Shown here: piece after piece, positions 50,074-58,360 of the stretch
Numbering within the stretch: the first letter of the stretch is position 1
Layout: each line of letters begins with the position of its first letter
Assembly: GCF_011207455.1 (NCBI RefSeq)
Contig: NZ_CP048877.1
Span: 1,418,576-1,482,575, forward strand
DNA from: Thermosulfuriphilus ammonigenes
GTDB lineage: Bacteria > Desulfobacterota > Thermodesulfobacteria > Thermodesulfobacteriales > ST65
Length of the DNA stretch: 64,000 nt
Direction: 5' to 3'
Program-made: the position numbers and the translations under genes
The notes under the pieces: model-generated
Told to the model about the DNA's origin: nothing
Databases searched by the model: none
What the model saw: the letters and a program-made list of their open reading frames with translations, nothing else

Positions 50074-52365
50074 CTAGGCCTCTTTGATTTTAAAGCGGGG
50101 AATCTCCGGGGGTAGCGGCCGGAGTTCAGGGATGTCCAGGGTTCGGCCACCTTTGATGATTTTGACGAAGCTGGTGCGGTGGCTGGAAGAACCCATGAAG
50201 GGATCTTCTACGTAGTGAGTGATGAGAAACTGGTCACTGGCCCCCTTTCCGTAAGCCTTGGTCAGACGGGGAGACCGGCTACCAAACCCGTGGGCCAAAT
50301 AGATGGCATCGGGACGGATGCCGGGGGTGACTTTGGCCTTGATGGGATTTGACTTGTAACCGTCCTGGTTAACCAAGACCACCATTTCGCCATCTTTAAT
50401 TCCCAGCTTGGCGGCCACTTCATCATTTATCCAGACCTCATTCTCCGGCCATTCGTTATGAAGCCAGAGATTGTTCATGGTCCGGCTAAAGGTGTGGACT
50501 GGCACTCGACCGTAGATAAGCCGAGCATAACCCTTGGGGGGAGCCGGAGTAGGTTCAAACTTGGGGATGGGGTCAAAATCTTCATCAGCAAAAGCCTCAA
50601 GGTAAAGTTCTACCTTCCCGGTTTCGGTGGCCAGATTCAGACCCTTGTTGGGGTCACGATATGGTTTGCCGGGAAAGGTAATTAGCCCTCCGGCCCGGGT
50701 CAGTTTTTCTACCGAGAGGCCGATCTCTTTGAGTTGACCATTAAGGTAGGCGATTTCGTTTTCACAGGTAAACAGAGAAAGGCCCAGACGGCGGGCCAGC
50801 TGTTGAGCGATCCAGTACGGTGGCCTGGCCTCTCCTAAAGGTTCTACGGCCGGCTGCCTGATGGTGATGAAGGGATGGAGTTCATCATTTTTATAGACGT
50901 GATCGTAACGCTCAAGATAAACCGCATCGGGTAGAACTATGTCTGACCAGATGGCCGTCTCGGTGGGAAGCATCTCTACGGAAAAGATGAAGTCTAACTT
51001 CTTTATGGCCTCCATGGTTTGGTAAGGGTTGGGAATGGTTTGAAGAATATTTATCCCGCAGACGCCCCAGAGCTTTATGGGATAGGGCTTTCCGGTAAGG
51101 GTGGCCTTAATGATTTCATTGGTTGGGCTCCCCGGGAAAGGCTCGGCGAAGGGGAACTTTTCCTTAAGAGGGGTATCGGACTCTCCTGCCTCCTCCTTGC
51201 CAATGAGACATTCGGCTTCACCGATGGGAATGGGCGTGGGGAAATAAATCCCTCCCGGGACTCCTATGGCCCCAAAAAGGGCCGCCAAGATGGCCAGACA
51301 GCGGTGACGCTGGACATCACCGCGGCCATACCAAGTGGAGTGCCGGCCAGGATAGATAACCACCTGAGGCCGGGCCTCGGCCAGTATCTCTATGGCCTTC
51401 TTGATGTCTTTTTCCTTGAGGTCGCAAATTCTGGCCGCCCACTTCAGGTCGTAACCCTTGACAGCCTCTTTAAGCTCGTCAAAACCGTGGCAGTTCTTTC
51501 GAACGAAATTTTCATCATAGAGATTCTTCTGAATGACATAGTTGATCCAGGCCAACAGCAGGGCTGTATCTGTTCCGGGGCGAATAGGAAGCCAGAGATC
51601 GGCCTTGCCAGCCGGGGCAGAGAAGCGAGGATCGACTACCACCAGCTTGGCCCCCCGGGCCAAGCCCTCAACGTACTCTCGGATGTGAGAGACATGAAGG
51701 TTTTCCCCCAGGTGGCTGCCTACCAAGAGCATGGCCTTGGTGTGGCTCATATCAACATATTGTCTTGTCCCTGAGACCACGTATCCCATGGTGGTCAGAT
51801 AGGCTACCGCCACCGGCCCCACACATTGAAAGAAGGCCGGTTCGTTAGAATAATTCTCCGTGCCCAGTTCCTTGAAGATTTCCCGGAAATATTCTGCCGA
51901 GGCCCCATGGTCGAAAAAGGCCAGGGCATGGGGGCCATATTTGTCTTTAATCTTTTTGATGTTATGGGCTACCTCATCTAGGGCCTCATCCCAGGAGATC
52001 CTGGCCCATTTTCCCTCCCCCCGGGCTCCAGTTCGCTTAAGGGGGTACTTGACCCGGTCGGGATCATAGAGAAGCTGGATACCCGAGTTGCCCCGGGCGC
52101 ATACCCGAGGGCCGTTGGCCGGAGAAAGCGGGTTGCCTTCTATCTTTACCACCTTGCCTCCCTTGACCTTGACAACAATAGGGCATCGCCAGAAACACAT
52201 CTCACAGACTGAAGGTACCTCCTTGGCCCCCAGACTGCCGGGTAGGTCTCCGGTTTCAGAGGCCTGGGTTACTTTAGGCCTAAAGAGCCCTTTGCCCTTT
52301 AGCTCCATGGCGGCTAATGTGGCCCAGGTAGCCGCCGAGAGTTTAAGAAAACCCCTCCTTTTCAT
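50074..52365 (-). CDS. Tat-exported molybdopterin oxidoreductase, PsrA/PhsA (polysulfide/thiosulfate reductase) type
   Basis: A 763-residue DMSO-reductase family catalytic subunit. Twin-arginine signal KRRGFLKLSA at the N-terminus. The [4Fe-4S] ligands are Cys54, Cys57, Cys61 and Cys89 (CEMCFWRC ... VCARG). Cys181 in FFQCVGP is the likely Mo ligand, as in PsrA, PhsA and relatives. Later motifs are VVDPRFSAPAGKADLWLPIR and SRTMNNLWLHNEWPE. The substrate is probably polysulfide, thiosulfate or another sulfur or metalloid oxyanion; this cannot be settled from sequence. No membrane NrfD-type anchor gene follows. Confidence 0.92.
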   Translation of the reverse strand: MKRRGFLKLSAATWATLAAMELKGKGLFRPKVTQASETGDLPGSLGAKEVPSVCEMCFWRCPIVVKVKGGKVVKIEGNPLSPANGPRVCARGNSGIQLLYDPDRVKYPLKRTGARGEGKWARISWDEALDEVAHNIKKIKDKYGPHALAFFDHGASAEYFREIFKELGTENYSNEPAFFQCVGPVAVAYLTTMGYVVSGTRQYVDMSHTKAMLLVGSHLGENLHVSHIREYVEGLARGAKLVVVDPRFSAPAGKADLWLPIRPGTDTALLLAWINYVIQKNLYDENFVRKNCHGFDELKEAVKGYDLKWAARICDLKEKDIKKAIEILAEARPQVVIYPGRHSTWYGRGDVQRHRCLAILAALFGAIGVPGGIYFPTPIPIGEAECLIGKEEAGESDTPLKEKFPFAEPFPGSPTNEIIKATLTGKPYPIKLWGVCGINILQTIPNPYQTMEAIKKLDFIFSVEMLPTETAIWSDIVLPDAVYLERYDHVYKNDELHPFITIRQPAVEPLGEARPPYWIAQQLARRLGLSLFTCENEIAYLNGQLKEIGLSVEKLTRAGGLITFPGKPYRDPNKGLNLATETGKVELYLEAFADEDFDPIPKFEPTPAPPKGYARLIYGRVPVHTFSRTMNNLWLHNEWPENEVWINDEVAAKLGIKDGEMVVLVNQDGYKSNPIKAKVTPGIRPDAIYLAHGFGSRSPRLTKAYGKGASDQFLITHYVEDPFMGSSSHRTSFVKIIKGGRTLDIPELRPLPPEIPRFKIKEA

Positions 52366-52894
52366 GACAAACCTCCTCGGACAAGTTTTGAAGAACCTCT
52401 CCTGTGAGCCGAGCCAAAAAGGCGAAATAGGGATGTGGCTTGGCCGCCAGAAGACGGTTCAGGAAGAGCGGATACCATCGGAGGAGATGTTTCTGGAGGA
52501 AGGCCGCCAGTATATCCCACCGGTCTTCCTCAAGTAGGCGTCCGATGAAGGCCAGCTCAAAGGCCAGGTGATCAGCAGGCTCCGGGCCTTCTTGGGGCTC
52601 AAGTCCGGCCTGAGAGTAAAACTTCTGGGCTTCATCGTAGCCTTTTTGGTAAAGAATTCCCTCAGGAGATAAATAGACCGAGGCATACGGGGGAGCAGGA
52701 GGCCCATAAGGGGCGCTTATAAAGAGTCGGGTGTATTCGCTTCGGAGGAGATCTTGACTCAGATTGTCAAGGTCGGGGATGTTAAGGTGAAGTTTTTGGG
52801 CTATAGTCGGGAGGACGGACCAGATTTTAGACTCTCTCGGGTCTGGCGGGGGGTAGGAAAAGCAATCTGCCAAGAGGTAAAATAACCGAAACAC
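52343..52894 (-). CDS. TorD/DmsD-family chaperone for the molybdoenzyme
   Basis: A 183-residue cytoplasmic all-helical chaperone: RLFYLLADCFSYPP at the N-terminus, LRSEYTRLFISAPYGPPAPPYASVYL (the family's EYTRLF and P-x-x-S) in the middle, and DHLAFELAFIGRLLEED. It overlaps the catalytic gene by 23 bases and is first in the operon, as expected for proof-reading of the Tat signal and cofactor insertion. It starts with GTG at 52894, where the promoter predicts transcription starts, so it may be leaderless. Confidence 0.88.
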   Translation of the reverse strand: MFRLFYLLADCFSYPPPDPRESKIWSVLPTIAQKLHLNIPDLDNLSQDLLRSEYTRLFISAPYGPPAPPYASVYLSPEGILYQKGYDEAQKFYSQAGLEPQEGPEPADHLAFELAFIGRLLEEDRWDILAAFLQKHLLRWYPLFLNRLLAAKPHPYFAFLARLTGEVLQNLSEEVCHEKEGFS

Positions 52895-52900
52895 AAGTCG

Positions 52901-52929
52901 TAAATATAGGCTTAAACAAGAATTGTCAA
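52901..52929 (-). promoter_or_regulatory. Strong promoter of the torD-psrA-psrB operon
   Basis: On the minus strand TTGACA (52924-52929) is followed, after 17 bases, by TATTTA (52901-52906). Transcription would begin about seven bases on, at or next to the torD GTG start (52894), with no Shine-Dalgarno. The match is the best -35 in the window. Confidence 0.65.
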
Positions 52930-53119
52930 ATTGAAAAAAGTAATAATTTCCTGCTTAATAATCATGAAGACAGATGATTGTATCGGATTTGATGGCGTAA
53001 ATGTGATTTTTTAAGCAAAAGCTGTTTTTTGGGTTCTCTCTGGCTTTTTATGTCTGTTTTATGCTTTTTTAGCTTTTGTTCCTTCTGTCTTGGAAGCCCT
53101 GGATAAGAAGGAGGAAATC
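52930..53119. other. 190-base AT-rich gap before lapA
   Basis: Very T-rich, with TTGAAA at 52931 and TAATAA-like boxes near 52955 that may form a plus-strand promoter for lapA, and an AGC-AAAA-GCT stem followed by T6. No gene or tRNA is visible. Confidence 0.4.
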
Positions 53120-53422
53120 GTGGAGCTTTATCTTATCTTGGCGGCTATAATAGCCGTGGCCATTGCCCTTTTTGCCATTCAGAATGCCACTCCAGTAGTG
53201 GTGAGTTTTCTGCTCTGGCGGTTTGAGAGCTCTTTGGCCGTGGTCATTATTCTGGCCATTACGGCCGGCATTGCCATTACCTGGTTGATCACTATCCCTT
53301 CTCGAATCCGTCGTCGCCGAGAGCTGGGGGAAAAAAGTCGCCGTGTAGAGGAGCTGGAACGGCGGGTTAAGGAGCTGGAAGAGATTCTGAGTCAAAGGCA
53401 GGGGCCCACCTCTGAGGCCTAA
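53120..53422 (+). CDS. LapA-family (DUF1049) membrane protein
   Basis: A 100-residue inner-membrane protein of the LapA (lipopolysaccharide assembly) family. Two helices, LYLILAAIIAVAIALFAIQN and AVVIILAITAGIAITWLITI, with the motif FAIQNATPVVVSFLLW between, then a charged coiled coil. AAGGAGG seven bases before GTG 53120 sets the start. Its stop directly abuts the convergent pyrF stop. Confidence 0.85.
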   Translation: MELYLILAAIIAVAIALFAIQNATPVVVSFLLWRFESSLAVVIILAITAGIAITWLITIPSRIRRRRELGEKSRRVEELERRVKELEEILSQRQGPTSEA

Positions 53423-54148
53423 CTAAGCCTCTTCTAACCCCTTTAAAATTTCAGAAACTATTTTCTTTACTGCCTCCCGGGGATCAGGTGCCTGACGAAT
53501 AGGGCGGCCGATCACTAAATAGTCGGCTCCGGCCACGGCGGCTTCGGCCGGGGTGGCGACTCGGACTTGGTCATCTTGGCTGGCCCAGGCTGGTCTGACA
53601 CCAGGAACCACGGTAAGGAGACGGGGAAAGGCCTCTTTTACGGCCGAGACCTCCTTGGCGGAGCAGACTATTCCGTGGCAGCCAGAGATACGGGCCAGGG
53701 AGGCCATCTTTAAGGTCAGTTCTCGGATGTCTCGGACTAATTCCGCCGATAGCCCCACCTCCATAAGATCAGCTCTGGTAAGAGATGTGAGCACCGTGAC
53801 CACCAAAATTTTAAGCCCTCCCTCAGCGGCTAGGGCCGCGGCCCGCAGGGCCGCTCGACCTGCTAAGGCGTGAACAGTGAGAAGATCTACCTTGAGATCT
53901 AGAGCCCTGGCGACCGCCCGCTCTACGGTGACTGGTATGTCGTGGAACTTAAGGTCTAGGAATATCCGGGCCCCACTTTCTTCCTTTACCGCCCGGACTA
54001 TCTCTGGCCCTTCAGCGGTAAAAAGCTCCAGGCCGATCTTAAAGACCCCCACCTCTCCGCCAAGGCGTCTGACCCAGGCCAAGGCCTCGGTCCTATCTGG
54101 AACATCCAAAGGGAAGATTATTCTCTCTTTTATTTCTTTTTCGTCCAC
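53423..54148 (-). CDS. pyrF: Orotidine 5'-phosphate decarboxylase
   Basis: Last step of UMP synthesis. 241 residues: IIFPLDVPDRTEAL, FKIGLELF, the catalytic LDLKFHDIPVTV (Asp-Lys-x-x-Asp) and the phosphate loop VTPGVRPA (here VVPGVRPAW) are present. GTG start with AAGGAGGAAGGG upstream. The gene stands alone, divergent from the NIL-ferredoxin gene. Confidence 0.95.
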   Translation of the reverse strand: MDEKEIKERIIFPLDVPDRTEALAWVRRLGGEVGVFKIGLELFTAEGPEIVRAVKEESGARIFLDLKFHDIPVTVERAVARALDLKVDLLTVHALAGRAALRAAALAAEGGLKILVVTVLTSLTRADLMEVGLSAELVRDIRELTLKMASLARISGCHGIVCSAKEVSAVKEAFPRLLTVVPGVRPAWASQDDQVRVATPAEAAVAGADYLVIGRPIRQAPDPREAVKKIVSEILKGLEEA

Positions 54149-54215
54149 CCCTTCCTCCTTGAAAGGCTTATGTTTTCGGGTAAAGTGACTAGCATCTTAA
54201 ACAATGGAGGCCGCC

Positions 54216-54641
54216 ATGTACTCTCGAATGCTGGTCCTTCACTTTCCGGCAGAAATAGTCGATAAACCAATTGTCTGCAATCTGGTTAAGGATTTCGACC
54301 TCCGCTTCAATATCCTCAAGGCTACTATCCTGCCGGGGAAAGAGGGTATCATGGTCATGGAACTTTCGGGCCATCCCAAAAACTTTTCCAAAGGTCTCAA
54401 GTATCTCCGAGAGCAGGGGGTAGAGATCAAAACCATCGGCCAGGAGATCCAGCGCAACGACGAACGTTGTATGCAGTGTGGTCTCTGTACGGCCGTCTGC
54501 CCTACCCAGGCCCTTTTTATAAAGCGACCGGAGATGGAGGTCGTTTTTGCTGCTGATAAGTGTAGCGGTTGCGAACTCTGTATTGCCGTCTGCCCCCCTC
54601 GAGCCATGGAAATCCGCCGTCAGAGTCAAGTTGCCATCTGA
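54216..54641 (+). CDS. NIL-domain ferredoxin (two [4Fe-4S] clusters)
   Basis: 141 residues. Residues 1-75 form a NIL domain (MLVLHFPAEIVDKPIVCNLV, IMVMELSGHPKNFSKGLKYL), residues 80-140 a bacterial ferredoxin with CMQCGLCTAVCP and CSGCELCIAVCP. GGAGG five bases before ATG 54216 decides this start over ATG 54204. Relatives with this build serve in homocysteine synthesis from sulfide in archaea, paired with a COG1900 protein; that partner is not here. It lies 12 bases before mnmA and may supply electrons or sulfur for thiolation; this is inference. Confidence 0.86.
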   Translation: MYSRMLVLHFPAEIVDKPIVCNLVKDFDLRFNILKATILPGKEGIMVMELSGHPKNFSKGLKYLREQGVEIKTIGQEIQRNDERCMQCGLCTAVCPTQALFIKRPEMEVVFAADKCSGCELCIAVCPPRAMEIRRQSQVAI

Positions 54642-54652
54642 ACCACCTTTAG

Positions 54653-55678
54653 ATGCGCATTGCCGTAGCCCTCTCTGGTGGAGTTGATAGCTCTACGGCG
54701 GCCTACCTCCTTAAGGAGGCGGGCCATGATGTCTTTGGTATCTTCCTTCTTTTAGCTCAGCCGGCCCCGGAGGAAGAGATCCAGCGTCTGGAGCGGATTT
54801 GTGCCCATTTATCTATCAGCCTGGAGGTGGTGGATCTTCGGCAGCAGTTTGCCTCCTCGGTGATTGAATATTTCCGGAGAGCGTACTTAAAGGGCAAAAC
54901 GCCCAACCCCTGTGTGGTTTGTAATCGAAAAATCAAATTTGGCCTCATGTTAGAGGCGGCTCGGGCCCGAGGAGCTGAGAAGCTGGCCACCGGTCACTAT
55001 GTCCGCCTTTTCCGAGAGGAGAAGAGCGGTTGCTTTTATATCCGTAAAGGCCGAGATCTTCGTAAAGATCAATCATATTTTTTGTGCCTTCTGGATCAAA
55101 ACCAGCTTCGAGATCTCACCTTCCCCCTGGGGGAATACACCAAAGATGAGGTCATTAAGATCGCCAGACAGGTGGGATACTTTGGCCTTACCTCTGCTGA
55201 GAGCCAGGAGGTCTGTTTTATCCGGGGAGATTATCGGGAACTCTTTCCCCCTGATCTGGCCTCCCCCGGCCCCATTGTTACCACGGATGGTCGAGTAGTG
55301 GGTAGGCATCGCGGGCTTTTTAACTATACCGTCGGACAGCGGCGCGGACTCGGGCTTCGACTGGGAGAACCCTATTATGTCATTTATCTTGATGTAGAAA
55401 ATAATCGTCTTGTTGTCGGCCCTAAGGCGGAGCTCTACCGCCATTTTTTCTGGGTCCGTCGGCCTCACTTTGTCTGCCCTGATCAAGTCTCTCTTCCACT
55501 GCGGGTCAGGGTGAGAATCCGCTATCGCCATACCGAGGCCCTGGCCTGGGTTGAAAGAGACGGCTCAGACCTAAAGGTGGTCTTTGATACCCCTCAAAGA
55601 GCGGTTACTCCAGGTCAGTTTGCCGTCTTTTATCGAGATGATATGGTTTTAGGCGGGGGTGAGATCTTTCTTCAATGA
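54653..55678 (+). CDS. mnmA: tRNA-specific 2-thiouridylase MnmA
   Basis: Thiolates U34 of Lys, Glu and Gln tRNAs. 341 residues. PP-loop SGGVDSS at residues 8-14, catalytic Cys in NPCVVCN and the second in QEVCFIRGDY. The beta-barrel C-domain with YTVGQRRGLGL and VLGGGEI is complete. No clear Shine-Dalgarno precedes the ATG, although MRIAVALSGG is the expected N-terminus. It overlaps mtaB by four bases, so both tRNA sulfur-modification genes are co-translated. Confidence 0.95.
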   Translation: MRIAVALSGGVDSSTAAYLLKEAGHDVFGIFLLLAQPAPEEEIQRLERICAHLSISLEVVDLRQQFASSVIEYFRRAYLKGKTPNPCVVCNRKIKFGLMLEAARARGAEKLATGHYVRLFREEKSGCFYIRKGRDLRKDQSYFLCLLDQNQLRDLTFPLGEYTKDEVIKIARQVGYFGLTSAESQEVCFIRGDYRELFPPDLASPGPIVTTDGRVVGRHRGLFNYTVGQRRGLGLRLGEPYYVIYLDVENNRLVVGPKAELYRHFFWVRRPHFVCPDQVSLPLRVRVRIRYRHTEALAWVERDGSDLKVVFDTPQRAVTPGQFAVFYRDDMVLGGGEIFLQ

Positions 55679-56964
55679 GGGTGGCTCTAACCACGTTGGG
55701 ATGTAAGGTGAATCAGGTCGAGTCCGCCTCTCTGGTGGAGGCCTTTGAGGCTCGAGGGGCCCGGATTGTGTCCTTTAATGAAAGGGCTGATCTCTACGTG
55801 GTCAACACCTGCGCTGTGACCGCCAAGGCTGCCTACCAGTCTCGCCAACTTATCCGGCGGGCCCATCGTCAAGCTCCAGCTGCTCGGGTGGTGGCTACCG
55901 GCTGTTACGCTCAGATAGCCCCTTTTGAGATTATCGAACGCTCCCTAGGTTCTATCTGCCTGGTAGGCAATGACCAGAAAATTAATTTAGTAGATCTGGC
56001 CCTGGGAGAGCAGGGGTGCCTGGATATCTACGTGGGTGATGTCCGTCGGATACAAAAAATAGCCCCCTTTTTTGTTCGTCGGCTCCGAGGCCGGACACGA
56101 GCCTTTTTGAGGGTTCAAGACGGCTGTAATGCCTTCTGTAGCTATTGTATTGTTCCTTATAGCCGAGGGCCTTCACGGAGCCTCCCCCTCAAAGAAGTGA
56201 GAAGGCAAGTCCAGACCTTTCTTGAGGAGGGCTATCGAGAGATCGTTGTTACCGGGATCCACCTGGGGCACTACGGGCAGGATCTTAACCCCCAGCTTGA
56301 TCTGGTGGATCTCCTTGAGGAGATAGAGGCCCTCGGCCCCGAAAGGATCCGTCTTTCCTCTTTAGAGGTGAGGGAGATCTCGGAGAGATTTCTTTCCTGG
56401 GCCCAGGCCTCAAAGAGCCTTTGCCCTCATTTCCATATTCCTCTTCAGAGTGGCGATGATCGAATCCTTCAGGCTATGAATCGCCACTATACTGCCGAGG
56501 AATATCTGGAGAGGGTCCGCCTTCTGCGAGCCCTTTTCCCCCGCGCCGCTTTAGGGGCCGACGTTTTAGTGGGGTTTCCGGGAGAGGGGCCTCAGGAGTT
56601 TGAAAACACCTACCGCTTGGTTGAAAAAAGTCCTCTTTCCTACCTTCATGTCTTTCCCTTTTCCCCTCGTCCGGGCACCCTGGCTGAGGCCATGACTCCG
56701 AGGGTTTCACCGATAGAGTTGGCCGAAAGACTCAAGCGTCTTCGCGACCTTGCTCTCCGGAAGAGGCGGAGTTTTTATCAGAGCCAGTTGGGGGAAGTGC
56801 TTTCTGTCTTGGTGGAAGGGCGTGATAAGGAAACCGGCCTTAAGCGAGGGACTTCGGAAAATTATCTTACTGTTCTCATCGAGGGGGAGTTTCCCCCGGG
56901 GGAAATTATCCCGGTTAAGATTGAACGGATTATTGGCCAGAAAGCCCTTGGGAGGCCTCTTTAA
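55675..56964 (+). CDS. mtaB: tRNA t6A37 methylthiotransferase MtaB
   Basis: Radical SAM enzyme adding a methylthio group to t6A37. 429 residues. N-terminal UPF0004 domain with three Cys (TTLGCKVNQ, VNTCAVT, ATGCYAQ), radical SAM cluster CNAFCSYC followed by IVPYSRGPSRS, and a C-terminal TRAM domain. The LGCKVNQVE start and the N-terminal spacing favour MtaB over MiaB. Its last 35 bases overlap the convergent kinase gene. Confidence 0.93.
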   Translation: MRVALTTLGCKVNQVESASLVEAFEARGARIVSFNERADLYVVNTCAVTAKAAYQSRQLIRRAHRQAPAARVVATGCYAQIAPFEIIERSLGSICLVGNDQKINLVDLALGEQGCLDIYVGDVRRIQKIAPFFVRRLRGRTRAFLRVQDGCNAFCSYCIVPYSRGPSRSLPLKEVRRQVQTFLEEGYREIVVTGIHLGHYGQDLNPQLDLVDLLEEIEALGPERIRLSSLEVREISERFLSWAQASKSLCPHFHIPLQSGDDRILQAMNRHYTAEEYLERVRLLRALFPRAALGADVLVGFPGEGPQEFENTYRLVEKSPLSYLHVFPFSPRPGTLAEAMTPRVSPIELAERLKRLRDLALRKRRSFYQSQLGEVLSVLVEGRDKETGLKRGTSENYLTVLIEGEFPPGEIIPVKIERIIGQKALGRPL

Positions 56965-58360
56965 CAGAAGATGTGGGACGGGGGCAGATAAGAGAGAGTA
57001 TCTCTTCCAGACGGAACGGTTTCTGAAGAAAATGAACCCTGTCTCCTAGGCGGCTTAGGTCGGCTCCATGGTTGTATCCACTCATGGCCACAATGGTGGC
57101 CTGAGGAAAACGGACCAAGGCCTCTTCAATAAGACGAAGTCCGCTTATCTTGGGCATGACCAGATCAAAGATAAGGATTCGATAATCGGCCCTAGAATGC
57201 CTGAGTCTCTCGAGAGCCTCTTGGCCATCGGCGGCCGTATCTACCTCCAGACCCTGACGGACTAAGGCCTCCCTGAGAATTTCTCTAATGAGCTCATCAT
57301 CTTCAGCGATGAGCACCCGCGGTCGCATTCTCGGTCGAGAATGCTCTACCCTTACGGGGAACCTTAACCTGAAGGTGGTTCCCTTATGGGGCTGGCTCTG
57401 GACCTCTATGTCTCCTTTAAGGGCCTTGATTAGCGAATAGACCATGGAAAGACCGAGGCCGGTGCCTTTGTTTTCTTCTTTGGTGGTAAAAAAGGGCTCA
57501 AAGATCCGCTCTTGAAGTTCGGGGGGGATTCCAGAGCCGGTGTCACTAACCTCAAGGATGACCTCGGAACCATCTTGAAAGGTCCTGATAGTCAACTGGC
57601 CTCCCTCAGGCATGGCATCCTGGGCGTTAATAACTAAGTTGAGGATAATTTGCTCAAGGGCCGTGGGATCATAGAGAACCGCAGGGAGATCGTTCGTCAG
57701 CTCGGCCTTAAGGATAATATCCTCACCCAGAAGGCTCTGAATAAGATCCAGGGTCCGTCTCAGCCCCTGATTCAGGTCTCCAGGGCGGGGCTCAAGGACT
57801 TGTCCTTGCCCCAAGGTGAGCAGCTTGCTTGTTAACTCTACCCCCTGCCCCAGGCGGTCCAGGACCTTCTCTAGACGCTGACTTACCTTTCCCGAAGGCA
57901 GCTCTGAAAGGGCCATTTCTATCTGACCCATGGCGGCCATAAGAAGATTATTAAAGTTATGGGCTATCCCCCCGGCTAATCGGGCGACAGCTTCCATTTT
58001 TTGAGCCCGCCGAAGTTGGGCCTCCATCTCCTTGAGGCGGGAGATATCTCTTAAAACGCAGACGGCTATCTTTTGCCCTTGATAATCAGCCGGATATAGC
58101 CAGACATCGAAGTACCCCTCGTTGAGATTGATCTCCAGGCGCACAGGACCTTTCTCCAAGGCCTCTTCTAGAGGACAGAAGTGACAGACCTCTTCAAGGC
58201 CAAAAAGGTATTGATAGCAGGGGCGATCTTCTGGCGGCCCATAAAGGGCTTCAGCCTTTTCATTGGCAAACAGGATTCGGCGCTTTCGGTCAATGCCGAT
58301 AATGATATCCGGAAGGGATCGAAAGAGATTACATATTCCCGAACAGGGATTGGTTTTCAT
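56930..58360 (-). CDS. Soluble hybrid sensor histidine kinase (PAS-HisKA-HATPase-receiver)
   Basis: A 476-residue cytoplasmic sensor with no membrane helix. PAS at about 12-105 with Cys48, Cys59, Cys62 (Cx10CxxC, then PLEEA), HisKA with His134 in GIAHNFNN, HATPase (NAQDAMPEGG, DTGSGIPPE, GTGLGLSMVYS), then a receiver at about 355-470 with its Asp in LIFDLVMPKISG. ATG 58360 has AAAGGA upstream. It is a close architectural relative of the kinase at 3364-5961, minus the sensory membrane part. No response regulator is adjacent. The Cys-rich PAS may bind metal or sense redox. Confidence 0.92.
   Translation of the reverse strand: MKTNPCSGICNLFRSLPDIIIGIDRKRRILFANEKAEALYGPPEDRPCYQYLFGLEEVCHFCPLEEALEKGPVRLEINLNEGYFDVWLYPADYQGQKIAVCVLRDISRLKEMEAQLRRAQKMEAVARLAGGIAHNFNNLLMAAMGQIEMALSELPSGKVSQRLEKVLDRLGQGVELTSKLLTLGQGQVLEPRPGDLNQGLRRTLDLIQSLLGEDIILKAELTNDLPAVLYDPTALEQIILNLVINAQDAMPEGGQLTIRTFQDGSEVILEVSDTGSGIPPELQERIFEPFFTTKEENKGTGLGLSMVYSLIKALKGDIEVQSQPHKGTTFRLRFPVRVEHSRPRMRPRVLIAEDDELIREILREALVRQGLEVDTAADGQEALERLRHSRADYRILIFDLVMPKISGLRLIEEALVRFPQATIVAMSGYNHGADLSRLGDRVHFLQKPFRLEEILSLICPRPTSSVKEASQGLSGQ

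Noticed and set aside
51019-51774. 251-codon open frame on the plus strand inside the molybdoenzyme gene
   Set aside because: Antisense to a clear family gene, no recognisable domain, no ribosome site; typical shadow in high-GC coding DNA.
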